64,000 nucleotides of DNA from Latilactobacillus fuchuensis DSM 14340 = JCM 11249 (GCF_000615805.1 NZ_BAMJ01000008.1:1-64000), one strand, 5' to 3'; positions 39,833-49,688 are shown, counted from the first letter of the stretch. Notes: generated by a model from the sequence alone, not told the origin. Translations and numbers: made by a program.

Positions 39833-41225
39833 TCAAAAAGTAGCTATTACGGAAACCGTGCTACGTGATGGTCAGCAAAGTTTAATTGCCACTAGAATGC
39901 CGATTGCAGATATGCTCCCCATTTTGAAGACGATGGATCAAGTCGGCTATCACGCTTTAGAAGTTTGGGGTGGGGCCACGTTTGATGCTTGTATTCGCTA
40001 TTTAAACGAGGATCCGTGGGAACGATTACGCCAAATCCGTAAACAAGCACCCCATACTAAATTACAAATGCTATTACGGGGTCAAAATATCTTAGGTTAC
40101 AAAAATTATGCGGATGACGTTGTGACGGCGTTTATTCAACAATCAATTGCGAATGGGATTGACATTATTCGTCTGTTTGATGCGCTGAACGACACCCGTA
40201 ATTTAAAAACCGCATTAAACGCGACTAAGCAATACGGTGGACATGCACAAATGACGATCGCGTATACGACGAGTGATTACCATACGGTTGATTACTATGT
40301 TACTTTGGCCAAAGAAATGGCTGATATGGGCGCTGATTCGCTTTGCATTAAGGATATGGCGGGGATTTTAACGCCACAAACGGCTTATGAGCTAGTGTCT
40401 AGAATTAAAGCAGCGATTGAAATCCCGCTTGAGGTGCATACTCATGCGACTAGCGGGATTGCTGAAATGACTTATTTAAAGGCCATCGAAGCGGGGGCGG
40501 ATATCATTGATACCGCGATTTCACCTTTTGCGGGTGGGACTAGTCAACCCGCCACGGAATCCATGCAGATTGCATTGCAAAATTTAGGTTATACGGTCGA
40601 TTTAGATCAAACTAAATTAAATGCAATTGCGGATTATTTTGCGCCGATTCGGGATCGTTTTCGACAGGACGGCTTGTTGAATCCTAAAGTCAAAGATGTT
40701 CAACCTAAAGCGCTTGTTTACCAAGTTCCAGGTGGCATGTTATCGAATCTATTGGCGCAACTACAAGCGCAGAATTTAGAATCGGCGTACAGTGATGTGC
40801 TGGAAGAAATTCCTAAGGTGCGAGCAGATTTAGGTTATCCGCCATTAGTGACCCCGCTTTCGCAGATGGTTGGGACGCAAGCGCTAATGAATATCATTAG
40901 TGGCGAACGTTATCAAATTATTCCAAATGAGATTAAGGATTACGTCAAGGGCCTCTATGGTCGGCCACCAGTGCCGATTCAAGCGGCAATCATTACCAAA
41001 ATTATCGGGGATCAACAACCGATTACGCAACGGCCGGCAGACTTATTAGCACCTCAATTGCCTGATTTTGAAAAGGCCAGCCAACCTTACGCTAAAGGGA
41101 TTGAGGACGTACTAATGTACGCGCTATTCCCTGAACAGGCGCGTGATTTTCAAGGCCGACGTGAGGACCGTTTCTATGATGTGCCGGTTCAAACCGTCGA
41201 AGTGGCTTTAACGCCAGAGTTTTAA
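39825..41225 (+). CDS. oadA: Oxaloacetate decarboxylase alpha subunit OadA (carboxyltransferase only)
   Basis: Transfers the carboxyl of oxaloacetate to biotin, releasing pyruvate. 466 aa; TIM-barrel start ITETVLRDGQQSLIATRM, RLFDALNDTRNL, the carbamylated Lys segment CIKDMAGILTP, and the metal-binding HTHATSGIAEM. The C-terminal biotin domain of longer OadA proteins is missing, matching the separate OadD. GAGGAGGTG precedes the ATG. Confidence 0.95.
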   Translation: MNNQKVAITETVLRDGQQSLIATRMPIADMLPILKTMDQVGYHALEVWGGATFDACIRYLNEDPWERLRQIRKQAPHTKLQMLLRGQNILGYKNYADDVVTAFIQQSIANGIDIIRLFDALNDTRNLKTALNATKQYGGHAQMTIAYTTSDYHTVDYYVTLAKEMADMGADSLCIKDMAGILTPQTAYELVSRIKAAIEIPLEVHTHATSGIAEMTYLKAIEAGADIIDTAISPFAGGTSQPATESMQIALQNLGYTVDLDQTKLNAIADYFAPIRDRFRQDGLLNPKVKDVQPKALVYQVPGGMLSNLLAQLQAQNLESAYSDVLEEIPKVRADLGYPPLVTPLSQMVGTQALMNIISGERYQIIPNEIKDYVKGLYGRPPVPIQAAIITKIIGDQQPITQRPADLLAPQLPDFEKASQPYAKGIEDVLMYALFPEQARDFQGRREDRFYDVPVQTVEVALTPEF

Positions 41226-41248
41226 GAGGTCAAAAAATAAAAAATTTA

Positions 41249-41286
41249 ATAGTCAGCCACTAATCTGGCTGACTATTTGGTATAAT
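41249..41286 (+). promoter_or_regulatory. hairpin and -10 element between oadA and citO
   Basis: Perfect arms AATAGTCAGCC and GGCTGACTATT (41249-41278) are followed by TGG and then TATAAT at 41281-41286. The poly-T is short, so the hairpin may be a weak terminator for oadA, an operator in front of the regulator gene, or both. Confidence 0.5.
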
Positions 41287-41315
41287 TGTGCAAAATGACT
41301 GAAGGGGTGTTTTGC

Positions 41316-42011
41316 ATGAATTTAGTAGTGAGCGCAGTGGCTAAAAATCTAGATTTATCACAAAATCAACCAATCAAAGAATTAGTATACGAAGCTTTTC
41401 GGAAAACGATTATCTTGGGGGATATTCCAGCCGGTGAACGGATTAATGAAAAGAACTTTTCCGAATCAATGAATATTAGTCGTACGCCAATTCGCTATGC
41501 TTTAAGACGTTTAGCAGATGAGGAATTAGTGATTCGAAAACCGGGTGTTGGTGTGATTGTTAAAGGGATTTCAATCAAGGATGCCTATGAAATTTATGCC
41601 ATTCGCAAAGAATTAGACGCGTTAGCAACGCGACAAGCGATGCTCATCATGACCGATGCGGATTTTAAAGCCTTACATCAACTATTATTGACGACGAATC
41701 AATTAAATGAAGTTAACGATGTGGACGCCGTCTTAAGAAAGTTCTCAGAGTTTAATCAGATGATTTATGATAAAAGTCAAATGTATCGGTTGAAATCAAT
41801 CGTGACGAAATTGCAAGAATATTTAATCTATTTTAGAGATATTTGTATTAAAGATAAAAGCCGTCGAGATTCTGCACTTCAAGAACATTGGTTATTGTAT
41901 CGGGGGATGGTTAATCAGGATATTGACCAGATTAATTTAATTACACACGAGCATTTAGACCATTCGTTGGAATTTATCGTTAAAGAGATGAGGGAACATC
42001 ACCTTGAATGA
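41316..42011 (+). CDS. citO: GntR-family (FadR/FCD) regulator of citrate genes, CitO/CitI-like
   Basis: 231-aa regulator with an N-terminal winged helix (YEAFRKTIILGDIPAGERINEKNFSESMNISRTPIRYALRRLADEELV in order, ~25-70) and an all-helical FCD effector domain that may bind citrate. AAGGGGTG lies 7 nt before ATG 41316; the upstream frame start at 41286 overlaps the -10 region and is unlikely. In related locus types such a GntR protein activates the citrate genes; that role here is inferred from position. Overlaps citG by 8 nt. Confidence 0.82.
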   Translation: MNLVVSAVAKNLDLSQNQPIKELVYEAFRKTIILGDIPAGERINEKNFSESMNISRTPIRYALRRLADEELVIRKPGVGVIVKGISIKDAYEIYAIRKELDALATRQAMLIMTDADFKALHQLLLTTNQLNEVNDVDAVLRKFSEFNQMIYDKSQMYRLKSIVTKLQEYLIYFRDICIKDKSRRDSALQEHWLLYRGMVNQDIDQINLITHEHLDHSLEFIVKEMREHHLE

Positions 42012-42864
42012 CCAATTACGACAAACAGCACAAATTGCACGGCAATCATTAATCGAAGAGGTGACGCTAGCGCCCAAGCCGGGGTTAGTCGATCCAGTCT
42101 CAGTGGGTGCACATACTGATATGGATCATCAACTATTTCTAACCAGTATTGAAGCACTCAGTCCGTATTTAGAACAGTATATTAATCTCGGTTATACGAG
42201 TCAGTCTGACCAACAATTATTTGCTGAATTACGGACGGTTGGGCAACAAGCTGAACAGGCGATGTTGACTGCAACTCACCAGGTTAACACCCATAAGGGG
42301 GCTAATTTTTCGTATGCGTTCATATTAGGGGCACTAGGCAGGGCCTACCAGCAATGGTCACTAACCCAGTTGATTACAGCAGAGTTTGCGCCAGTTTTTG
42401 AGATTATTCAGGGGATGACAACCGGTTTAGTGTCGCGTGATTTTCAGAATTTGGCGACCAAAACGAAGCTGAGCTACGGGGAACAATTGTACGTTGATTA
42501 CGGCTTAACGGGTATTCGTGGTGAAGCAGAAGCCGGCTATCCTAGCTTAAGGTTGCTGGTTTTACCAATGTTAAGAGGCTCATCAACTAAATTAAATGAA
42601 AACCAACGATTGCAGTTGATGTTAAAGTTAATGGCCAACGTTCAGGATATGAATTTAATCCATCGTGGTGGGATTGAAGCTTGGCAACAGGTTAAAGCGA
42701 CTGCGACAAACTTATTGACGCAAGATTTTCCAACTGATCTTAGTTTTAAACAAGCGTTACAACTTTTTGACCAACAATTAATCAAAAAAAATCTAAGCCC
42801 AGGCGGGACAGCTGATTTATTGGCATTGGGAATTTTCTTTGATTTATTAAACCAGAGTCATTAG
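42004..42864 (+). CDS. citG: Triphosphoribosyl-dephospho-CoA synthase CitG
   Basis: Makes the citrate lyase prosthetic-group precursor from ATP and dephospho-CoA. 286 aa; LIEEVTLAPKPGLVDPVSVGAHTDMD (~14-39) and TGIRGEAEAGYPSLR are family signatures, and THKGANFSYAFILG lies mid-protein. The start is TTG 42004, with GAGGGA 8 nt upstream inside citO; a nearby ATG is out of frame. Last gene of the citrate locus. Confidence 0.92.
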   Translation: MNDQLRQTAQIARQSLIEEVTLAPKPGLVDPVSVGAHTDMDHQLFLTSIEALSPYLEQYINLGYTSQSDQQLFAELRTVGQQAEQAMLTATHQVNTHKGANFSYAFILGALGRAYQQWSLTQLITAEFAPVFEIIQGMTTGLVSRDFQNLATKTKLSYGEQLYVDYGLTGIRGEAEAGYPSLRLLVLPMLRGSSTKLNENQRLQLMLKLMANVQDMNLIHRGGIEAWQQVKATATNLLTQDFPTDLSFKQALQLFDQQLIKKNLSPGGTADLLALGIFFDLLNQSH

Positions 42865-42877
42865 TCAAGAATAGCTT

Positions 42878-42922
42878 AAAGGCGTTAGCAATCCGAATTA
42901 ATGGGATTGCTAACGCCTTTTT
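42878..42922 (+). terminator. terminator of the citrate locus
   Basis: Arms AAGGCGTTAGCAATCC and GGGATTGCTAACGCCTT with an 8-nt loop and T run; convergent with the minus-strand gene that ends at 42936. Confidence 0.92.
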
Positions 42923-42935
42923 GATTTGGTGACAT

Positions 42936-43397
42936 TTAACTGACCACTTGATCCTGAAAGTTTTTAAAAATGGTTTGTTGATTGGTGGTTAGAATCAGAA
43001 CAATCGCGTATTGTTCAGCGATTTGTTTCAGGTCGACTAATAATTGGCGAGCCGTTGTCGGAGTCAATTCGTCGAGATAATCAGCTAGAATGAACAATTG
43101 ATGGTGGCCCAATAAACCGCGGACCAGTTGAATCCATAATTGTTGAATCGGTTTTAATTGTGCGCCGGGGGTTGTTTTGAAGTGTTTAATGTGTTGATTA
43201 ATGAGCGATTCAAAAGGTTTTAGATCTTGATGTGGTTTCATCAAAAGGTTATCCCAACCGGTTAGGAAGGGAATGATTTTAGGATGCTGATAATCAATGA
43301 TATAGGGTTTTTCAGGGGTCTGAAAAGTGGCACTGTGTACATCAGCAGTGGTTGCGAAGTAGAGTTTACCAGTTTCTAAGGGTTGTTTATTTAACAT
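42936..43397 (-). CDS. degenerate ABC ATPase-like protein without Walker A
   Basis: 153 aa that follow the ABC ATPase layout from just behind the P-loop. LETGKLYF and IIDYQHPKIIPFLTGWDNLL resemble the Q-loop region, LKPIQQLWIQLVRGLLGHHQLFILADYLDELTP resembles signature plus Walker B. No Walker A exists in frame, the LSGGQ signature reads LKPIQ, and the Walker B Asp is Ala. It starts with ATG directly behind the TAA of the upstream membrane gene, so it is coupled, and its frame is intact. Probably a non-catalytic partner or a gene in decay. Confidence 0.6.
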   Translation of the reverse strand: MLNKQPLETGKLYFATTADVHSATFQTPEKPYIIDYQHPKIIPFLTGWDNLLMKPHQDLKPFESLINQHIKHFKTTPGAQLKPIQQLWIQLVRGLLGHHQLFILADYLDELTPTTARQLLVDLKQIAEQYAIVLILTTNQQTIFKNFQDQVVS

Positions 43398-44147
43398 TTA
43401 AATCACATCCCGATGTTGTTTTTGTTTAGTATGGTGAATCATGATTATGATGACGCCGATTACCGGGATTAGCAAGGCTAATCCTGGTTGCCAGACTTGG
43501 CGTAAGACTTTGTTGGATAGTGTTTGTTTAGCGCTGTCGTGGAGCACTGGATTAATTAAGGAATCACTACTGAAATCGGTTAGATGATTCTTGAAGAGGG
43601 GGTTAAAAGCGTTTGGTTGCCGTTGAACGGTTTGCAGGGGGCGTTGTAGAAAATGTTGGTTGACGGCTTCCAAAAACTGCCAATATTGATCATTGAATAA
43701 AGCGCCGAGGATAATAATCGTCAGTAGGGCGAGTGCGATGACTAATAACGCTGTCATAAAATAATAACTGCTAATTTTAACGGTCGACCAGTTGGCACTC
43801 ATAAAAGTTAACATATCTTGTTTTAACCATTTTAAAAGATAATAACTGAAAAAGAGGGCGCAGCAGACGCCGATTAGGAGTAGCGACCAATAGATTAATT
43901 GATAGGTTTTAATCAAATCTAAATTAGCGTGGAGTAGCTTGGTTAATAATTGATTAGCGGAATAACGCGCTTCGGAGGAGAAATTGGCGAGTTGGGTTTT
44001 CAATTGACTTAAATTGTGTTGGCCTAAACTAATCAGACCGAGCAGTAAGCCAATGATACCAAAGAAAAAGCAGTTAAATAAATAAAGACTGAGCGCGCTT
44101 TTTCGATAATAGTGAATATTCGCCAAAATAGATTTGATGAAAAACAT
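43398..44147 (-). CDS. FtsX/MacB-like four-helix membrane protein
   Basis: 249 aa with four predicted helices (about 17-42, 84-107, 126-151, 218-238). One hydrophilic loop lies between helices 1 and 2 and a second between 3 and 4, resembling ABC-type permease cores of the FtsX group, but the similarity is only in shape. AGGAGGTGG precedes the ATG on the minus strand. It is paired with the ATPase-like gene that follows directly. Function unknown. Confidence 0.6.
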   Translation of the reverse strand: MFFIKSILANIHYYRKSALSLYLFNCFFFGIIGLLLGLISLGQHNLSQLKTQLANFSSEARYSANQLLTKLLHANLDLIKTYQLIYWSLLLIGVCCALFFSYYLLKWLKQDMLTFMSANWSTVKISSYYFMTALLVIALALLTIIILGALFNDQYWQFLEAVNQHFLQRPLQTVQRQPNAFNPLFKNHLTDFSSDSLINPVLHDSAKQTLSNKVLRQVWQPGLALLIPVIGVIIIMIHHTKQKQHRDVI

Positions 44148-44220
44148 GCTGCCACCTCCTGATATTCTCTAGTTTAAAGCCTAAGTGTGAAAAAAATATG
44201 AACTATGTGGTAAAAATTAG

Positions 44221-44314
44221 AGTGCAACTCACCACGGGAGATTCCGAGCATTAGCCTAGACCGGTGAATAAAGACCGGTCGGGCTTTGTTTGCCGGGCGT
44301 CACTAAGCACATTA
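44221..44314 (+). repeat. family-1 hairpin repeat, 3'-truncated
   Basis: 5' arm AGTGCAACTCACC, inner motif CCGAGCATTAGCCTAGA and an apical stem (CCGGTGAATAAAG against CTTTGTTTGCCGG) are present; the partner strand continues only to CACTAAGCACATTA, so the descending middle arm is lost. Here the unit is antisense to the nearest upstream gene, unlike the others. Confidence 0.6.
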
Positions 44315-44317
44315 AAA

Positions 44318-44357
44318 AAGCGCCGCGTCATCCGTTAATTGGATGATGCGACGCTTG
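44318..44357 (-). terminator. terminator of the LTA synthase gene
   Basis: On the minus strand AAGCGTCGCATCATCC pairs with GGATGACGCGGCGCTT, followed by a T run, just behind the stop at 44360. Confidence 0.88.
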
Positions 44358-44359
44358 GT

Positions 44360-46515
44360 TTAATTGGAACTACTGCTGCTACTGTCACTGTTGCTTTCTT
44401 TGAGCGCTTTGCTCTTTGGGACTTCGGTTAAATCTGATTTATCCGTGGCGAGTTCAGGTGCATCCGTTTTGAAAAGATTCGCGGTTGTCTGATTACCATT
44501 CTGAGAGAAAAGGCTCGTTGATTTAGTGCCGAGTTGATTCTTAATATCAATCAATTGTTGATAACCCGATTGATAATTAAAATTACTAGGATCAACGGGT
44601 TTGAACCCATCAGGTGTGTAGAAACGCAATAAGTTCTTTTCGTTGACGTCATCGGATAAGCTCAACTCATGGGTGACTTGTTTTTGCCAAGTGGCGACTT
44701 GTTTTTTTAGTTTGGCAGATGGTAAGGTCACTTCGGTGCCATCGCTATTCTTATAAATCGTCCCATCTAAAACGGTGTAGTCAGGGGTGACAAAGTTATG
44801 ATTCCGGAAAGCGACGACTTGATCGTGGTCGCTTGACATTAAGTCGGTTCCGAATTGAATATAATTGGTCGTATCAACCCCTAGAAGATGCAGAATCGTT
44901 GGTAATGCATCAATTTCACCACCATATTGGGTTTGAATCCCACCTTTGAGGCCCTTCATATTGATCATGAACGGTACCCGTTGGAGTTGCGCATTGTCGT
45001 AATCGCCCCAAGTGTCGGGATCACGACCGAGAACGCTCAATAGGGATTTATTATCCGAATTAGATAAGCCGTAGTGATCACCATATAGAACAATCATTGA
45101 GTTATCGTAAAGGCCGGAAGACTTCAGATAATCAAAGAATTCTTCCAAGGATTGATCGAGATAGTGGGCGGTCGCGAAATAGTTATTGACGGCCGTATTC
45201 TCGGTTGTTGCGCGCGGGAAGTCACCGTCTTTTTCCGGTAATGGGAATGGAAAATGATTGGTGACGGTAATGAACTTCGCGTAGAACGGTTGTTGCATTT
45301 GTTCGAGATATTTAATCGATTCGCCGAACAATAATTTATCCTTTAAGCCGTATTGTAAAACGTTGTCGGGACTGGTATTAAAGTAACTAGAATCAAAGAA
45401 ATAATTGTAACCGAAATTTTTATAGACGTTGTTCCGGTTCCAGAAACTACCGACATTGCCGTGGAAAACGGCGCTGGTATAATCACCATTTTGTTTCAGA
45501 ATCGAAGGGGCTGCTTGGAAGGTGTTGTCCGAACCTAAGGTGGTAAAGACCGACCTTGAGGGAGTCCGTAGACACTGGTTTCCATCATGTTTTCGGCATC
45601 ACTGGTCTTGCCTTGGCCGACTTGATGGAAGAAGTTGCTAAAACTTAACGTATTTTGATCATGATAAAGACTATTTAAAAACGGGGTGACTTCTTGACCT
45701 TCGAACTTATAATCAATCAAGAATTGTTGGAAACTTTCCAAATGAATCACAATCACATTTTTACCTTTAGCGACCCCCTCGTAGCTAGCGTTAGGGGCGG
45801 CGTAATGTTCTTTAATAAAGTTTTTAACCGGCTCTAAATCGTAACTTTCAGCTTGTGCGCGCACTTGGTTGTTTTGCGTGGTTTTAACTGCATCGTAAAC
45901 GGTGAATGTATCGATTCCCAAATATTTAACGATGTAATTGCGGTCAAACGTTCGTGATAGGAGTTGGGGCCGATCCATTTCGCTGATACTTAAGTTAATC
46001 CCGAACAGTAAGACGGCGATTGAGGTGATACTGAACGCCCAGCGTTTCGAGAAGCGCCGTTGGTCGATTTTAATCACTTTAAATAATAATAATAAGGCTA
46101 AGATGATGATATCAAGCCAATAAAGCGCATCGTGCCAACTCATCAGCGCTAGCGAACTTTTACTGAGTCCTGCGGAGACTTTCGAATAGCCCAGAATCGT
46201 ATTAATCGTCATGTAATCGGTGAATTGACGGTAATAGATGACGTTAAAATAGAGTAACGCGGTGTTAGCGCCGTAGATGATTAGCCCGACCCAGTAACTC
46301 AGATGGGGTTGACGAATATAGAGGAGAATCCCAATTACCAGAAGTGTTGTCGAAAATGGGTTACAGATTAGAATTAACGTCTGCAGCAGATTGCTGGAGG
46401 CGAGATTGAAATCGGTAAAATAAGCGAAGAGGGTTTTAATCCAAAATAAAAAGACTAGTAACGTTAAGAAGCCTAATTTAGTCGCTAGAAATTGTTTGAT
46501 TTTTGCAAGTTTCAA
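44360..46515 (-). CDS. ltaS: LTA synthase family protein (apparent one-base deletion)
   Basis: Polymerises glycerol phosphate from phosphatidylglycerol into lipoteichoic acid at the membrane. Five N-terminal helices precede an extracellular sulfatase-fold domain with VIVIHLESFQQF, SFSNFFHQVGQGKTSDAE (catalytic Thr) and LYGDHYGLS. The tail is Ser-rich. At 45554-45555 CC (plus strand) should be CCC, restoring VYGLPQGSVFTTLGSDNTF and the catalytic core; total 718 aa. Start: TTG 46515 with AAAGGA upstream; ATG 46527 is too close to that site and TTG 46566 has none. Confidence 0.92.
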
Positions 46516-46650
46516 GAAGCGTAACATCCTTTCCAGGAAAGACGAATATAAAGATAAAGTAATCAATATTGTTCTATTTTACCGCGCGGCGCGGGTGAGC
46601 GCAAACCAACTCGGCAGTTTAAATAGAAACTTAAAGTTTTCTAAAGCTAA

Positions 46651-47703
46651 TTAGTCGCGTTTTGAAAAGAGTTGCGTGTAACGTGGATTCGGTTTTTCGG
46701 GGGTTAAAACGTGTTGATAGACGGCCTGTAACTCGTGACCAATCTCAGTGATACTCTTTGATTCAGCGGTTTGATAACCTTGTTTTGTCAAATCAGGAAC
46801 TGATTGTTCAACAATTGCGCGAATTAAGGTCGTGAATTCAGCGTTGTCGCGGCCCATGTAACAGTTCTGACGATCCGTTAACCAACCTTGATAAACTGGG
46901 ATATCGCGGACTAAGACGTTTTGATGACTCGCGAGTGCTTCTAAGACGACAATCCCTTCAGTTTCTTCATAAGATGGGAAGAAGAAGAGATCAGCGCCGG
47001 TATAAGCGCCTTTTAAAACGTCACCTTTAATGTAGCCAGGGAATATGACGTTTGCCGGATGATCGGTTTGAACAATCTTACGGATGTTGCGTGGAATGCT
47101 ATATAACGGGACATCGCCAAACCAAATAAAGGTATAGTCAGGCATGTGACGCGCAACTTCGACAAAATCCAATAGTCCTTTGCGTTTAAAGAAAAGGCCG
47201 ACACAAATGACGACTTTTTGCGCTGGTTTTAAATTGAAATAATCACGGAAAGCCGCTTCGCGTTTTGTGACTGGTTGATAGTTCGCTAAATCAATGCCGT
47301 TTGAAATCGGCGCAATCGGCACGGTTAAACCATATTGTAATAGGAGTTGTTTCGCGTATGGCGTGGGGGTAATCAGGTGATCAGCTCGGCGATAAAGGCT
47401 CACTAAGTATTTCTTAACAAATGGGGCGAGTTGATTAGAACCGATGAATGAGTTTTTGAAATCTTCTTCAGTTGAATGGGCGTGATAGATCACGGGTTTA
47501 TGCAACTGAAGAGCGCGGCGAATCATGCGCCGACTATTGAGACCATAGGTGTTAATATGTAAAATATCATAATTGTCATCTTTAGCATCCAACGTAAATT
47601 CAATGCCCATTTCAGTTAGTGCGCGTTTTTGGTGGTCCAATGCCCGACCAATGCCGGACTTGGCTAATAGTTTTTCGCTTTCGAAGTACAATAGAACTTT
47701 CAT
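46651..47703 (-). CDS. GT4-family glycosyltransferase, probably glycolipid-anchor synthesis
   Basis: 350-aa GT-B enzyme. N-terminal acceptor domain starts MKVLLYFESEKLLAKSGIGRALDHQ; the donor domain has NGIDLANYQP, the VGLFFKRKGLLDFVEVAR segment and FFPSYEETEGIVVLEALA with the conserved E-x7-E. Group 4 enzymes of this type make glucosyl- or galactosyl-diacylglycerol. Because ltaS lies directly downstream on the same strand, a role in the lipoteichoic acid anchor (BgsA/LafB-like) is likely but inferred. AAGGGAG precedes the ATG; a TATAAT -10 (minus) is at 47734-47739. Confidence 0.8.
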   Translation of the reverse strand: MKVLLYFESEKLLAKSGIGRALDHQKRALTEMGIEFTLDAKDDNYDILHINTYGLNSRRMIRRALQLHKPVIYHAHSTEEDFKNSFIGSNQLAPFVKKYLVSLYRRADHLITPTPYAKQLLLQYGLTVPIAPISNGIDLANYQPVTKREAAFRDYFNLKPAQKVVICVGLFFKRKGLLDFVEVARHMPDYTFIWFGDVPLYSIPRNIRKIVQTDHPANVIFPGYIKGDVLKGAYTGADLFFFPSYEETEGIVVLEALASHQNVLVRDIPVYQGWLTDRQNCYMGRDNAEFTTLIRAIVEQSVPDLTKQGYQTAESKSITEIGHELQAVYQHVLTPEKPNPRYTQLFSKRD

Positions 47704-47917
47704 GTTGGCACTCCCTTAGAACGTATTAGGATTATTATAGCATAGCTGATTTAGAATCTGTTCGGGCTAAAGTCGGGCAAAACGGGTCAATTTTTAAGAT
47801 TCGGTATAGTTCTAATCTAAATCCGTTACTTAGGCACGTAAAATGGTTATAATGAATTTAAAGAATGAAACTTAATGGACATAAAAAGCATGTTAGTTTA
47901 GATAGTGAGGTTAGCGG

Positions 47918-48529
47918 TTGTTATTTTTAGGTGGTTTTTATCAACAAATTATTTTGCCTTGGGCGCAGCAGTTTAATCATCTGCCGTTAGTGAAGTTAAT
48001 GGTTGAAAGTCTCGATAAGACAATTTTATATTGTCTGATATATTTAGCGTGTCGGCTAGTGTATTGTCTAGTGAAACGCCGGTCAACTAGTATCCGCGAA
48101 GAGCTACACCGTTTTGTCTTTGTCTTTTATGTCTGTTTACTAGTATCGTTGACCGTTTTACGGCATATTTATTATCCATGGCAACTGCAACTCTACGTTA
48201 ATCGCCCGTTAAGTCAGATCAATTTAACACCTTTTGTTGAAACCCTTAAATTGAGACAAGCACCGGCCCAACTGGATTACTGGTATAACTTATATGGTAA
48301 TATTTTATGGTTTATCCCGTTTGGTTGGTTAAAATCAGGCTTAGCCAAAAAACCGCATTCTGCTTTTAAAGTCATCTGCCAAGGGGCCTTATTATCGTTA
48401 GGCATCGAATCCGCCCAATTCATTTTAGGAACTGGATTGGCCGACATCGATGATTTAATTTTTAATACGATAGGTGCAATTATCGGTGTTATTTTATATC
48501 AGAGCGTTAATCGTCTGAAAAAGCGATAA
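47918..48529 (+). CDS. VanZ-like family membrane protein
   Basis: 203 aa with about four to five helices. The VanZ signature elements are NLTPFVETLKL, YGNILWFIPFGWL (~119-131), GALLSLGIESAQFILGTGLADIDDLIFNTIGAIIGV read in order near the C-terminus. VanZ confers low teicoplanin resistance in enterococci, but chromosomal homologues have no assigned role. The start is TTG 47918, with GTGAGG 7 nt upstream. Confidence 0.82.
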   Translation: MLFLGGFYQQIILPWAQQFNHLPLVKLMVESLDKTILYCLIYLACRLVYCLVKRRSTSIREELHRFVFVFYVCLLVSLTVLRHIYYPWQLQLYVNRPLSQINLTPFVETLKLRQAPAQLDYWYNLYGNILWFIPFGWLKSGLAKKPHSAFKVICQGALLSLGIESAQFILGTGLADIDDLIFNTIGAIIGVILYQSVNRLKKR

Positions 48530-48555
48530 ATCAAGTGGGTTTATCGTTTTTTTTT
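48519..48555 (+). terminator. terminator of the vanZ-like gene
   Basis: Arms GCGATAAA and TTTATCG, partly inside the coding end, followed by ten Ts. Confidence 0.8.
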
Positions 48556-48735
48556 TGAAAAAAATTTAAGTTAGACGTCATTTATATGTAATCGCCATCA
48601 TAGTCGATGCTATTGGATTCTGATTGGTATACCGGTTCGAAACCGCTTCAATGGTGCCGTTTTCGTACTAGAAATTCTAAAAAAATGTCTGTATAATGGA
48701 TTTTTGTACTTTAAGAGAAGAAGAGGAATTTAGAT

Positions 48736-49601
48736 ATGGCTATTTTAATTGCATTAATCCCCGCAGTTGCATGGGGGAGTATCGGACTATTAAGTGGTAA
48801 ATTAGGTGGCAATGCTTATCAACAAACTTTAGGGATGACAATTGGTGCGCTGGTTTTTGGAATCGGTACCTTTTTATTCCTACATCCCGTTTTAGATGCT
48901 AAAACAATGATTGTCGGGATTATTTCAGGGCTCTTCTGGAGTGTCGGTCAAGGCCAACAATTCCAATCGATGCAAGCCATGGGCGTTTCTAAAACCGTAC
49001 CCATGTCAACTGGGATGCAGTTAGTTGTCAATACATTAGCTGGTGCTTTATTGTTCCACGAATGGAAAACAACCCATGATTTTATCTTTGGGATTTTTGC
49101 GTTAGTGATTTTAATCGCCGGTGCCACTTTAACGTCAATGAAAGATCCTAAGAGTAACTTGGCTGCTAAAGAAGACACACAATTGGCCCGTGGTTTTAGA
49201 GCATTGCTCATATCAACGGCTGGTTATGGTGGTTACACGATTATCGTTAACTGGGCTCACGTTGGCGCAACTGCGATTGTCTTCCCACAAGCAATTGGGA
49301 TGTTTATCGGTGCTTTAGTCTTTGCTATTTTTGGCATTGGTAAAGCGGTTTACAGTAAGAAAACAGTGCTTAACATTAGTACTGGTTTGTTATGGGGTTT
49401 AGGTAACTTGTTCATGTTGATTTCAATGAGTGATATTGGCTTAGCATCAGTTATTCATTGTCACAATGTGGGATTATTATCTCAACCATTGGTAGTATCT
49501 TCTTATTAGGTGAACGTAAAACTAAAAAAGAAATGGTCTTCGTCACGATTGGCTGTCTATTAGTCATCGTAGGTGGGGTCACATTAGGTATGATGAAATA
49601 A
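48736..49601 (+). CDS. rbsU: GRP/RbsU-type sugar transporter (apparent one-base deletion)
   Basis: Membrane protein of the glucose/ribose porter (DMT-related) family with about 10 helices: AILIALIPAVAWGSIGLLSGKLGG at the start, SGLFWSVGQGQQFQSMQAMGVSKTVPMSTGMQLV, and GLLWGLGNLFMLISMSDIGLA. At 49470-49472 GGG should be GGGG, restoring HNVGIIISTIGSIFLLGERKTKKEM and a 288-aa protein ending GGVTLGMMK. Glucose or ribose uptake is typical of homologues; substrate not decidable here. TATAAT at 48692-48697 may be its -10. Confidence 0.85.
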
Positions 49602-49648
49602 TTCGCGCTATGAGAGAACGCGATTATCAATTGCATATCAATTTAAAA

Positions 49649-49688
49649 AGCGATTTATCCTGAACTTGAAGGATAAATCGCTTTTTTG
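49649..49688. terminator. bidirectional terminator between rbsU-like gene and treR
   Basis: Arms AAAGCGATTTATCC and GGATAAATCGCTTT with A and T runs on both sides between convergent genes. Confidence 0.92.

Noticed and set aside
41249-41278. Plain terminator of oadA
   Set aside because: The hairpin is perfect but the T run is weak and a TATAAT follows at once, so I list it as a regulatory site with several readings rather than as a certain terminator.
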